A stretch of DNA of 63,986 nt from Leptospiraceae bacterium (GTDB lineage: Bacteria > Spirochaetota > Leptospiria > Leptospirales > Leptospiraceae): contig CANGZW010000009.1 in assembly GCA_947458405.1 (NCBI GenBank), forward strand, positions 1 to 63,986, given 5' to 3'. Shown piece after piece: positions 6,598 through 15,906 of the stretch. The notes under the pieces were generated by a model. The model did not search any database. It was not told where the DNA came from and was given only the letters and a program-made list of their open reading frames with translations. Every line of letters starts with the position of its first letter. The first letter of the stretch is position 1. Made by a program: the position numbers and the translations under genes.

Positions 6598-9500
6598 ATG
6601 CTTAATAAATACACAAATCCGAAAGTAATATCAATATATACCATCATTTCAATATTAATATTGTCTATTTTGAGTTTTTTTTATAATTGTGCCCCCGCTA
6701 AAAAAGTGCCCCCAAAAGCAGAGAATGGATTTCTCAACCTCAGAGATTGGGATTTTGAACCCTCAAATGATTCTATAGAAGGTAATATTAATCTCGATGG
6801 TGAATGGGAGTTCTACTGGAATGAATTTCCGGAGGGAGAAAATTTAGTGCTTCCAGAAAATAAGAAAGAGTTCTTGGAAGTTCCTAATTCATGGAAAGGG
6901 GCTGTTGTAAAAGTAGGCAATGAGTCAACAGGTATAGTTAGCGATAAGCGTAGGGGAGTTGGTTATGCGACATACAAGCTAAAAATTCTCTTATCTAAGG
7001 AATTGCCTCTATCCATTCGGTTGTCCGATCAGGGTACCGCTTACACTTTATATGTCAATAATAAAGAAATAATAGAATCCGGTAAAATAGGGAAAACAAG
7101 AGAAGAGTCTTCTCCCAATCGGGAAATAGAATATATAAATGTAACACCTGAAAAAGGAGAATTGAATTTACTCTTATCAATTTCTAATTTTCATTATTCT
7201 TCCGGTGGATTTTGGTTATCTATAATATTGGGTAGTACAAAAAATATTCATACTCTAAATTTGTATAATGTGAGTCTAGATTTATTTATCACTGGAATTC
7301 TTTTTATTATGGGAATTTATCATTTATTTCTTTATTTTCTAAGAAAAGATGACAGGTCTCCATTCTATTTCGGATTATTTTGTTTGTTATTGTCCTTAAG
7401 AAGTGTGCTCACCGGAGAGAGAATATTTTTAACATACTTTCCCAATGTAGATTTTGATAGTTGCCTGAAACTTGAATATTTAACTTTTTATTTGAGTAGC
7501 CCATTATTTTCAGAATTTATTTATTCACTCTACCCCCTAGAGATGAATCAAATCTTACGTAGAGCTAATGTATTTATTTTTATGATCTTATCATTAATTG
7601 TAGTACTATTCCCACCCCTTTATTTTACAACTACACTTCTTACTGCTCAAACAATTATTCTAGTGTCTATCTTTTATATTATATTCATTTTATTGAAGGC
7701 TCATTTTAATAAAAAAGATGGAGCAAGTGTATTTCTATCGGGATTTATAATTTTCTCAATAGTTATGATAAATGATATACTACATAGTAACTATATTATA
7801 AATACTGGTTTATATAGTCCCTTTGGATTTGTTGCTTTTATTTTTTCCCAAACTTATATTTTAACTTCTCGTTTTACAAATGCCTTCCAACAAGTAAAAG
7901 ACTTAAGTCTAAACCTAGAAAAAAAAGTAGAAGATAGAACATTAAATCTCGAACTTGCAACTAAAACTTTAGAAGTAGCCAATCATAAAATCTTAGAGTC
8001 AAGAAAAGAAATCGAAGAACTCAATGAAATGATTGGAATTATCATTCAATCAAAATCTACAGATGAGATTTTTGAAAAAATATTTGATTTATTTTCAATA
8101 AAATATGGTCTTACAACGTATCTAGTTTATATATTAGATAAGAATGATGGATTTATAAAGCTTTATAAACATTATGGAGACGCAAATTTCGATCAAAATT
8201 ATATAGATTTAATAAATAGAAATAAATTTTCGATAGATGACGAGCATTCTCTTCAAAAGAAATGTATAACACATAATAAACCTTTTTGGGCTAAAAATGT
8301 TCGCATCCCTCATCCTTGCAAGCCGGAAGAAGAAAATATTATTTTTGCTGGAATCAAATCATTCTATATTGTACCACTGAGTATTGACAACGCTTCTTTT
8401 GGAACAATTATTTTTTCACATAATAAATATCAATATTCAAATGTAAAAAATTTAACCAAAAAGGAAAGAGAAGAAGTTGAAGGCTTCATTAAACTAATTT
8501 CTCCTTCCATCTATCAATCTTTACAAAAAAATATTATAGAAAAAGCCTATAAGGAAATAGAGTTAAGGGGCGAGGAACTCAGTGCACAAAAAGCACAATT
8601 AGAAAGACTTCATTCTATGAGTCAGGAGATACAGCGTAAAACAAATTTTGAAGATATGCTAATTTCCTTAGAGCAAATTTTTTGGGACTCATTTCATATT
8701 GAGGATTACTTACTATTTATACAAAACACTGAAAATGACTTAATAGAATGTTACTCCATGAATCAAAATCTAAAAAGACAGGGATTTGATAAATTATTAA
8801 AAAGTATATCCTTAAAAGAAGAAAAAAGTCTTCATAGGTTGATCTTTGAAAAAAAGAGAAGTCTTTACTTACCCAAATTAAAAAATATTTCCAATGGAGA
8901 AGAGGAAGATTTCAATCGTAAATTATTGGGAATGCAATCCTATTTTGCAATACCCTGTATTATAAACGATGAAACTTTTGCAGTACTCAGTTTTTCTGAT
9001 ATTTCTGCCGAATTTTCAAGAGATCCTAATTCGAATGGTGTAAAAAACTTAACATACAAACAGAGAATGGAAATTGAACAATTAGTTTCTCTCATTGCAA
9101 ATGCTCTTTATCAATCTCTCCAAAAAACAAAAATTCATAAGGCTTATATTGTATTACAAGAAACCCAAGATCAATTAATGGAAGCAGAAAGACTCGCAAG
9201 TCTGGGTCAATTGGTGAGTGGAATTGCCCATGAGATAAATAATCCAATATCTGTGATACGAGCACAATCCGAGTTGTTAAAATCAAATATACTAATGACT
9301 TTAAAAGACATTCCTCTTTTTCTGCAATCTCTGACAGAAGAAGAAAAAACAATATTTTATGAAATTGTAAATATTTCCCTTAAAAATACAGAAATTCTCA
9401 CCTCTAGAGAGGAAAGAATAAGAAAAAAAGAAATCCAGGTTGAAATTACTAAACTACTGAATAGCTCTGATGAGGAGCATTCATTTATAGCAGAACAAAT

Positions 9501-10218
9501 TTTGATTTTGAAACTTCCACCACCATATAATCATTACATTGATAAATTGGGAGTAGAAGGCTGGAAGAAATATCTATCTATAGCACAAATATTTAAGAAT
9601 CAGACCAATTCCCTTTCTAATATAGAAATTTCTGTAGAGAAGGCATCCCGCGTGGTTTTTGCTCTCAGAACTTATTTAAACACTGAACTCTATCTCCAAA
9701 AAAGAGAAGTAAATCTAGTTGATGAAATAGAAAAAGCCCTTCATGTGTATGATAACTATATCATTGGAAAAATTAATACTAAAAAAGAATATCCAAATGA
9801 AATGAAGTACACATGTATTATGGAAAATCTATCTGAGGTGTGGAAAAATATAATATTTAACGCAGTACAGTCAATGTACAATACTAAAAGGAAATTTGAG
9901 ATTAAGATAGAGAAAGTTGGTGAATTACCTGAAAGTTTAAAACATTATAGATCATCAAGTATTATTGAGGAGATTCCTTTTCAAAATCATGACTTATCTG
10001 CTTGGATATTGGTAAGTTTTCAGGATTCTGGTATTGGAATTTTGCATGAATCCCAAAACAAAGTTTTCACTCCATTTTTTACCACAAAATCATTAGGAGA
10101 GGGGATTGGTCTAGGATTGTACGTATGCAAAAAAATAGTAAACGAGCATGGGGGTTTTATATTTTTTAAGAGCGAAGAAGGTAACACAGAGTTTATTGTT
10201 GCCCTACCTGAAAAGTAG
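6598..10218 (+). CDS. 7TMR-DISM sensor histidine kinase with two GAF domains
   Basis: A 1206-aa hybrid sensor. Order: lipoprotein-like signal (SFFYNC, C31); an extracytoplasmic jelly-roll-like domain (NLRDWDFEP, INLDGEWEFYWNEF); a 7TM block starting GILFIMGIYHLFLY; a coiled coil; two successive GAF-like domains, each ending in a similar helix (SIYQSLQK and ALYQSLQK); then the kinase. The H-box is SGIAHEINNP (H878), the N-box FNAVQSM (N1088), and the G-boxes FTPFFTTKSLGEGIGLGL. The 210-residue gap between H- and N-boxes is about 100 longer than usual. There is no receiver domain and no adjacent response regulator. The ATG at 6598 is preferred to an upstream TTG because that TTG lies inside the promoter. 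The protein presumably phosphorylates an unlinked partner. Confidence 0.88.
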   Translation: MLNKYTNPKVISIYTIISILILSILSFFYNCAPAKKVPPKAENGFLNLRDWDFEPSNDSIEGNINLDGEWEFYWNEFPEGENLVLPENKKEFLEVPNSWKGAVVKVGNESTGIVSDKRRGVGYATYKLKILLSKELPLSIRLSDQGTAYTLYVNNKEIIESGKIGKTREESSPNREIEYINVTPEKGELNLLLSISNFHYSSGGFWLSIILGSTKNIHTLNLYNVSLDLFITGILFIMGIYHLFLYFLRKDDRSPFYFGLFCLLLSLRSVLTGERIFLTYFPNVDFDSCLKLEYLTFYLSSPLFSEFIYSLYPLEMNQILRRANVFIFMILSLIVVLFPPLYFTTTLLTAQTIILVSIFYIIFILLKAHFNKKDGASVFLSGFIIFSIVMINDILHSNYIINTGLYSPFGFVAFIFSQTYILTSRFTNAFQQVKDLSLNLEKKVEDRTLNLELATKTLEVANHKILESRKEIEELNEMIGIIIQSKSTDEIFEKIFDLFSIKYGLTTYLVYILDKNDGFIKLYKHYGDANFDQNYIDLINRNKFSIDDEHSLQKKCITHNKPFWAKNVRIPHPCKPEEENIIFAGIKSFYIVPLSIDNASFGTIIFSHNKYQYSNVKNLTKKEREEVEGFIKLISPSIYQSLQKNIIEKAYKEIELRGEELSAQKAQLERLHSMSQEIQRKTNFEDMLISLEQIFWDSFHIEDYLLFIQNTENDLIECYSMNQNLKRQGFDKLLKSISLKEEKSLHRLIFEKKRSLYLPKLKNISNGEEEDFNRKLLGMQSYFAIPCIINDETFAVLSFSDISAEFSRDPNSNGVKNLTYKQRMEIEQLVSLIANALYQSLQKTKIHKAYIVLQETQDQLMEAERLASLGQLVSGIAHEINNPISVIRAQSELLKSNILMTLKDIPLFLQSLTEEEKTIFYEIVNISLKNTEILTSREERIRKKEIQVEITKLLNSSDEEHSFIAEQILILKLPPPYNHYIDKLGVEGWKKYLSIAQIFKNQTNSLSNIEISVEKASRVVFALRTYLNTELYLQKREVNLVDEIEKALHVYDNYIIGKINTKKEYPNEMKYTCIMENLSEVWKNIIFNAVQSMYNTKRKFEIKIEKVGELPESLKHYRSSSIIEEIPFQNHDLSAWILVSFQDSGIGILHESQNKVFTPFFTTKSLGEGIGLGLYVCKKIVNEHGGFIFFKSEEGNTEFIVALPEK

Positions 10219-10241
10219 GATAAATATTCTAATTTTATATC

Positions 10242-10269
10242 TTGACAAATTCATCCCGTTGTTTAAATC
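10242..10269 (+). promoter_or_regulatory. Weak promoter before the second kinase
   Basis: A perfect TTGACA (10242-10247) is followed after 16 bp by TAAATC (10264-10269). It lies 24 bp after the first kinase ends and just before the ATG at 10283. The -10 is poor. Confidence 0.35.
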
Positions 10270-10282
10270 TTTTAGAATTAAT

Positions 10283-12703
10283 ATGAAAAGGTTTGAAGAG
10301 AAAATGTCTATAGTTTTAAGATTTCTTTTTTTAATTACTTTTCTATCATGCAGTACGGCTAAAACTCAACCTGTAGCCATAAATGGGATTATTGACTTAC
10401 GTGACTGGTCATTTCAAAAAGATGGTATATTAAGACTAAATGGTCAATGGAATTTATTTTGGGAAGAGATTTTAAGTCCTTCTCAAGTATTAGAAAGAAT
10501 TAATTCGAATGAAAAAATATATACACTAGCAGTTCCGGGGGCATGGAATGATCAGGATTGGAAGGGCTTAAAATTATCCGGACATGGTTATGCAACCCTT
10601 CATCTGAGATTGATCAATGTTCCTCAAGAAAAATTGGGGGTATATGTAAATATTATCGGGACTTCTTTTCGTTTGTTTTGTGATAATAATATTATTTATG
10701 AAAATGGAAAAGTAGGATCCGACTCAAATTCTGCAATTCCTCAAATGATTCCCGGGAGTGGATATATTTCATGTGTTGGAAGAGATATAGATATTGTAAT
10801 ACAGATATCTAATTATTTCAATAATACCGGAGGGATCTTTACACCTATTGAGATAGGGGAAGTGAGAACTATAGAGTTTCAAAAAGAACGAAGCCTTGTA
10901 ATTGATTTTTTTCTTTTTGGAAGTCTTTTGATTATGGGACTTTATCATTTTGGTTTATTTGCTTACAGGAGAAAAGATAAATCTCCACTCTATTTTGGAC
11001 TTTTTTGTTTTCTAATGGGATTTAGGAGTATATTTACTGGAGAAAGATTTATTTATAAGGTGATACCTTCAATGAGTTGGAGTTTAGGTGTAACACTGGA
11101 ATACTCTACTTTTTATTTTGGTCCTCCCATGCTTGTTTTGTTTATATCTTCCTTATTTCCAAAAGAAATTAATTCTAAAATTGTTAAGCTCAATGTAGTA
11201 TTCTATTTTTTCTTTACTTTTGTGGTGATATTTACGCCTCCATCGATATTTAGTTATACACTTTTGTGGGTCATGATTGTAACTTTATTTACTTCATTGT
11301 ATTTAGTTTATTCAACAATATTAGCGGTAATTAGAAAGAGAGAGAGTTCTGTTACTTTAATGATTGGTATGAGCATATTTTTAATATTTATAATAAATGA
11401 TATATTACTAAATATTATTTCTTTTAATTCAGACTATCTGAGTCCTCTAGGATTTTTCATTTTCGTATTTTTTCAGGCTTTCATTCTTTCCACAAAATCT
11501 TCAAAGGCATTTATAAGATTGGAAGAATTTACTGACAGTTTGGAACAGAAAGTTAAAGAAAGAACCTTGGAGCTAGAGAATGAAAAAATATATGCTGATA
11601 ATGAAAGGCTAAGAGTAGAAAAGGCTTTACTGGATTTGAAAAATACTCAGGAGCAATTGATTGAAGTAGAAAAAATGTCAGCTCTTGGTAGTTTAGTTGC
11701 GGGCGTAGCACATGAAATAAATAATCCTATAGGAGTTATAAAATCTAACTCTGAATTAATAAGTATCAATTTGAAAAATAGCTACTCTGAGCTTCCTAAT
11801 TATTTGGGTTCAATATCAGAAATAGAAAAAAATGTTTTTTACGAATTATTAAATCTCTCAATAAATAAAAAGGAATTTCTTACTTCAAAACAAGAAAGAC
11901 TTCTTAAGAAAGATATACAAAAAGAATTGGAATCGTACAGTTCTATAAATCCAAATCAAATTTCAATTCTCTCTGAGCAATTAATACGATTGAAAATAAC
12001 TCCACCTTTTAATGATTATATTGAAAAATTAGGAGGAGTAAAATTTAGTAACACAATAAATAATTTATTATTTATAACTGGACAATTCAATTCTATTTCT
12101 AATATCGAGATAGCAATTGAAAAAGCTAGTAGGGTGATATTTGCTTTAAGAACTTATCTAAATACAGAAAATTATACCACAGAAAAGATAGTAAACCCAA
12201 GCGAAGAAATTGAAAAAGCCCTGAAGGTATATGATAATTACATTGTAGGAAAAATAAATATTAAGAAAAATTATATATCTGATTTATCATTGAAATGTTC
12301 ACAAGAAGCATTCAGTCAAGTTTGGAGACATCTAATTTTTAATTCTATTCAGGCAATGCAAAATTCACAGGAGAAAAATATTGAAATCAAAATGAACCTA
12401 TATTCTAATATACCAGATAAATATAAAGCATATAAATCATCCTATTCCTTTGGAACAAATATAGAAGTTCAATTTAAAAATTCATGGGTCGCAGTATCCT
12501 TCCAAGATGATGGAGAAGGTATTCCAAGAGAAATGTATGACAAAGTATTTACACCTTTTTTTACAACAAAGTCACAAGGGGAGGGCATAGGACTGGGGCT
12601 ATTCGTAACAAAAAAAATAGTTCATGACCATGGAGGACTCATATTCTTTAAAAGTGAAAAAGCAGATACTGAGTTTACTGTTTTTGTTCCAATTAACTCA
12701 TAG
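10283..12703 (+). CDS. 7TMR-DISM sensor histidine kinase
   Basis: An 806-aa paralogue of the preceding kinase without GAF domains. It has a lipoprotein signal LITFLSCSTA, a sensor domain with the family signature IDLRDWSFQKDG, a 7TM block (GSLLIMGLYHFGLF), a coiled coil, and the kinase H-box AGVAHEINNP (H477). The N-box is FNSIQAM and the G-boxes FTPFFTTKSQGEGIGLGL. It shares the long insert between H- and N-boxes, including EKASRVIFALRTYLNTE, nearly identical to the neighbour, so the pair arose by duplication. Starts at 10283 or at 10304 both give good lipoprotein signals; 10304 has GAAGAG just upstream. An in-frame extension into the previous gene is not credible. Confidence 0.87.
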   Translation: MKRFEEKMSIVLRFLFLITFLSCSTAKTQPVAINGIIDLRDWSFQKDGILRLNGQWNLFWEEILSPSQVLERINSNEKIYTLAVPGAWNDQDWKGLKLSGHGYATLHLRLINVPQEKLGVYVNIIGTSFRLFCDNNIIYENGKVGSDSNSAIPQMIPGSGYISCVGRDIDIVIQISNYFNNTGGIFTPIEIGEVRTIEFQKERSLVIDFFLFGSLLIMGLYHFGLFAYRRKDKSPLYFGLFCFLMGFRSIFTGERFIYKVIPSMSWSLGVTLEYSTFYFGPPMLVLFISSLFPKEINSKIVKLNVVFYFFFTFVVIFTPPSIFSYTLLWVMIVTLFTSLYLVYSTILAVIRKRESSVTLMIGMSIFLIFIINDILLNIISFNSDYLSPLGFFIFVFFQAFILSTKSSKAFIRLEEFTDSLEQKVKERTLELENEKIYADNERLRVEKALLDLKNTQEQLIEVEKMSALGSLVAGVAHEINNPIGVIKSNSELISINLKNSYSELPNYLGSISEIEKNVFYELLNLSINKKEFLTSKQERLLKKDIQKELESYSSINPNQISILSEQLIRLKITPPFNDYIEKLGGVKFSNTINNLLFITGQFNSISNIEIAIEKASRVIFALRTYLNTENYTTEKIVNPSEEIEKALKVYDNYIVGKINIKKNYISDLSLKCSQEAFSQVWRHLIFNSIQAMQNSQEKNIEIKMNLYSNIPDKYKAYKSSYSFGTNIEVQFKNSWVAVSFQDDGEGIPREMYDKVFTPFFTTKSQGEGIGLGLFVTKKIVHDHGGLIFFKSEKADTEFTVFVPINS

Positions 12704-12785
12704 CCGATCCTTAAAATAATTTGTTCATTTTATTGGACATAAATCATAATTTTTACCTTTATATAATAACTAATTAATTTACAAT

Positions 12786-14270
12786 CTATCTAGAATGATA
12801 CAATAACCAATCCTCATAACTCAAAAATGTATCTATGGGCTTACCGATTGTTTTTTGGATAAATATCCTTGTAATACCAGGAGTTGAGGCATGAAAAGAA
12901 TTTTTAATGGAAGGATATTTCTCTAAGGCATTTTGAAATTGGTAACCACTAGACCAAAAAAAATGTGTAAAAGTAGTTAAGTCAGGAAATTCATTTAATT
13001 CTAAATGATACGTAAAAACCCTTTTATAACGGGATATAACCGATGTGCTTTCCGCATGAGTTAACTTTAAAAATTGAGAGTTAACTAAAAATTTAGAGAG
13101 ATCGGGATCTTCACCTTCCCCAAACCCATCTGAGCAACCACTGACCCAAATATCTCTATCTGCGAGATCTTTCATTGCTTTTAAGCCCGCACACCATATG
13201 ATTCCCCCAATATTTTTTTCTTCCCAATGACTTTGCCATGCTTCTGAAAGTGTTACATATAAATTTCCAGTCGGTGGAGTAGAGAGGTTTTCAATAGATG
13301 TCTTATTGGAATAGGAAATGTAGTTTGGTTGTGGAAAGAGGGCAGAAATAGATTTTGCCTTAGGTTGGTGGGAAGTATGTAATTCTTTAATAGAGGAGAT
13401 ACTCCCATCAGGATTGATTTTTTTTTGAAGTAAAATTGTACCATAGCCCCGTTTTAAATAACTGATACCGAGTGAGTTAAAGGGAAGGGACAATTTTTGA
13501 AAATCTTCTTTTTCTTGGGTAATTTCTTCTCTAACACAATGTAGTACGATTTTTTCTAATATTACTATTAAGTCTTCTCTGCCTTTTTTAAATTCTACTG
13601 CAATACCACCTTCCCCCGGAAGAGAAGGATTTTCAGACAGAGGTATCACAATAAAGAGTGAATCCAAAACTATTTTCTGAGTAGTTTCCCTTACTCTTTT
13701 CAAATCCTCTTCGTCACATTGAGGATAATCTCTAAGTAGTAGTCTATCTATTTCATATTTAGGTAATACAAGACCATCCAAATCAGAATTGTACCACTCT
13801 TCTAATCTATTTATAGTATCTCCCTTAGAAGGCATATAATGAATCGATTTAGAACGTAGGCTTAGAGGAAAATAAGTTTTCAAAAATTTATCTATATTCA
13901 AATGCTTTTTGAAACTATGCTCATTTTGGTCAGTAGAAATGAAAATCTTTATCTCATTAGAATTGTTTGGGTAGGAAGATCTTTTGAATAAGAGTACATC
14001 CCGACTGTCACCTCTTTTCAGAACGGAAAATATCTCTGTATCACTATTAGGATCCTGATGAACATTCTTATGAGAATGAACGATAACATCTACCTTATCA
14101 ACTAATAAATCTTTTTTGAAATATTGATAATTTTCTAATTCTGGAGGATCATTAAATTCAATCTCCATGGTCTTATCGAGCTTGAATTTTCGAATAGCAT
14201 TGAAAACCAAATATCCCTGAATTTTATCGAGAGCTGATTTTCTGGAGGTGATTCGAATAGAGCTGTACAA
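12786..14270 (-). CDS. HemC-HemD-like fusion (hydroxymethylbilane synthase / uroporphyrinogen-III synthase)
   Basis: A 494-aa protein with an N-terminal porphobilinogen-deaminase-like half: RITSRKSALDKIQGYL, VHSHKNVH, VLKRGDSRDVLL, DGLVLP, LPGEGGIAVEF. A C-terminal half from about residue 300 is compatible with uroporphyrinogen-III synthase. Such HemC-HemD fusions are known in Leptospira. Key HemC residues differ: the catalytic Asp of HSxKD is Asn (N69), and the loop that should hold the dipyrromethane-cofactor Cys (about 266-276, NSLGISYLKRGYG) has none. The deaminase half may therefore be inactive or use other residues. The start is TTG, backed by AGAGGA seven bases upstream. It converges on the kinase gene with 82 bp between them. 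Confidence 0.68.
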   Translation of the reverse strand: MYSSIRITSRKSALDKIQGYLVFNAIRKFKLDKTMEIEFNDPPELENYQYFKKDLLVDKVDVIVHSHKNVHQDPNSDTEIFSVLKRGDSRDVLLFKRSSYPNNSNEIKIFISTDQNEHSFKKHLNIDKFLKTYFPLSLRSKSIHYMPSKGDTINRLEEWYNSDLDGLVLPKYEIDRLLLRDYPQCDEEDLKRVRETTQKIVLDSLFIVIPLSENPSLPGEGGIAVEFKKGREDLIVILEKIVLHCVREEITQEKEDFQKLSLPFNSLGISYLKRGYGTILLQKKINPDGSISSIKELHTSHQPKAKSISALFPQPNYISYSNKTSIENLSTPPTGNLYVTLSEAWQSHWEEKNIGGIIWCAGLKAMKDLADRDIWVSGCSDGFGEGEDPDLSKFLVNSQFLKLTHAESTSVISRYKRVFTYHLELNEFPDLTTFTHFFWSSGYQFQNALEKYPSIKNSFHASTPGITRIFIQKTIGKPIDTFLSYEDWLLYHSR

Positions 14271-14448
14271 ATGAAATTCCTCTTGGAAAACCTAATTTTA
14301 AGAAGAATACTATTGGTTTTCTGGATATTTATTTCCAAAATCTATCTTACACCTAATATTTCAAGGTAATATTTGTTAAAAAGATAGATTTACATATTCA
14401 ACTTCGGCAGGGATAATTAAAATTATTAAAATTTAGGATGGAATGAAC

Positions 14449-14485
14449 AAAAAAGAAGTCGGGAATTCATTGGAAATTTCCCGAC
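14449..14485 (-). terminator. Intrinsic terminator for the minus-strand hydrolase operon
   Basis: GTCGGGAA (14458-14465) pairs perfectly with TTCCCGAC (14478-14485) across a 12-nt loop. Reading the minus strand, the stem is followed by CTTCTTTTTT. It lies about 95 bp past the stop of the gene ending at 14579. Confidence 0.7.
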
Positions 14486-14493
14486 CTTTCGAA

Positions 14494-14580
14494 TTGACAA
14501 CTAGATCTTGACCACACTTATAATATTAGCACGTCCCAAAAAGGGATTGTCACGGTATTGTCACCCGAAGGTTTTTTTTT
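14494..14580 (+). promoter_or_regulatory. Promoter-like site followed by a short T-ended segment
   Basis: On the plus strand TTGACA (14494-14499) and TATAAT (14519-14524), 19 bp apart, face a segment with no ORF. This segment contains TCCC-aaaaa-GGGA, two copies of TTGTCAC, and a run of nine Ts at about 14572-14580. It could be a small RNA of about 50 nt or antisense to the hydrolase 3' end. This 14271-14578 gap holds nothing else besides the terminator. Confidence 0.3.
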
Positions 14581-15865
14581 AAAAATTTTCGGTAATTTCA
14601 ATTTTTTTTTGCACTTGGAAATCTAAATAATCGGAAGAAGTGTCTTCAATCGAAAGAAAAAGCGTTTTTGCATTTTCGAGTGCCCTTTTGGATTCTTCCG
14701 GATCATTCGAATAATTATGCAAATAGGCTAAGAGGAGATTAATCTCTGCAGAAAAAATTCCTGAAATCATAGGCTCGTATTCTCTTAAATTTGATTCCAA
14801 ATAATGAATAAAATACTTTCTTAGTTTATCATCACTCTTTAATGTAATACGTAAATCTTCAAATAATTGAGGGATATTTTTTCTGGAAATAGTGGGATCG
14901 TTGGTATGAATTTCGAGAGAGTTATAAAAACTTCTCTTAAAAAATTTTAATTTTCCTGAGAGCAAAGAAGCATGGGCATATCGGGAATGGGTGAGGGGAA
15001 ACACAGGATTTAGCTTAAGAGAAGACTTAAAATACTCTATACTTTTTAGATAATTTCCCTTCTGAAATTCATCTTCCCCCTTGGAATACTCTCCGTAAAA
15101 GTCTCCCTTATTCATCCAGAAAGATTTTTTAAAATTAGAGCTATCTTTTATATACCATTTAAATATATTATAGGCAAATAAGGGAGAAGTCTCATGAAGG
15201 TGCCCCTTAATAATTGTTTGGTTGATTTTTGTATATTGCGAGAATAAAGCTATTTTTTCATTCATCCTTCGCAAAGTATAAATCTCTCCGGGTCCTGTAT
15301 CCCCTGATATAAACAGGAGCTTTATTTTTGTTATATTGGGATGATTCTCTACTGGAATTTCAGAATATCCTCCGGATAGAACAGCGACGGTCTGCCAGAT
15401 TTCAGGATCGCGTAGAGCCATATAAAAAGCCTGGTTTGCTCCCTGTGAAAAACCTATCAAGAGAGGATTGTCATACACATTGTATTTTCTTTTTATATAA
15501 TCCAAAAAGGTCTGTAAATACTCAATGGAATCTTCGCTTCCCCATTTGGTAGCATATCGACTTGGATCGGGAATATTCCCATTAGGACAGACTAATATCA
15601 TATTCATATAACGGGAATAGATAGAAAAATCCTTTGCCATAAACTTCCCACTCCCGTAGAGACCGTGTAAACAAATTCCAAGGAGATACTTTTTTTCTTT
15701 TTTGAAAGTTACAGGTAGAGAAATTGCATAAGTAAAACCATCTTCTTGTATTACGCCATCTAATTTATTTTGAGAATTTATGGGTAGATTGAAAATGAAT
15801 AGAAACAAAAATATTAAAAATTTATAGTAGGGAGCCTTAACCTTTATAAAAAAAGTTTTTTCCAT
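14579..15865 (-). CDS. Secreted alpha/beta hydrolase (esterase/depolymerase-like) with C-terminal repeat region
   Basis: A 428-aa protein with a signal peptide (FLIFLFLFIFNLPINSQ) and an alpha/beta-hydrolase core: an oxyanion region ICLHGLYGSG, the nucleophile elbow GFSQGANQA (S140), an acid probably in FISGDTG, and a His in KGHLHET. This resembles the phospholipase/carboxylesterase or PHB-depolymerase group. From about residue 265 the protein is helical and TPR-like (EFQKGNYLKSIEYFKSSLKL), perhaps for protein contact. The ATG at 15865 is preferred because it gives a clean signal peptide; a GTG nine codons upstream is possible. It follows the lipase-like gene by 41 bp and may share its transcript. 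Confidence 0.75.
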   Translation of the reverse strand: MEKTFFIKVKAPYYKFLIFLFLFIFNLPINSQNKLDGVIQEDGFTYAISLPVTFKKEKKYLLGICLHGLYGSGKFMAKDFSIYSRYMNMILVCPNGNIPDPSRYATKWGSEDSIEYLQTFLDYIKRKYNVYDNPLLIGFSQGANQAFYMALRDPEIWQTVAVLSGGYSEIPVENHPNITKIKLLFISGDTGPGEIYTLRRMNEKIALFSQYTKINQTIIKGHLHETSPLFAYNIFKWYIKDSSNFKKSFWMNKGDFYGEYSKGEDEFQKGNYLKSIEYFKSSLKLNPVFPLTHSRYAHASLLSGKLKFFKRSFYNSLEIHTNDPTISRKNIPQLFEDLRITLKSDDKLRKYFIHYLESNLREYEPMISGIFSAEINLLLAYLHNYSNDPEESKRALENAKTLFLSIEDTSSDYLDFQVQKKIEITENF

Positions 15866-15906
15866 ATAAATAGTTTTTCTTTTGTTTATCACAATTTAAA
15901 GTAATT

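Noticed and set aside
10148-10282. Extended start of the second kinase into the end of the first
   Set aside because: The region codes for the conserved end of the first kinase in another frame; a signal peptide follows at 10283 or 10304.
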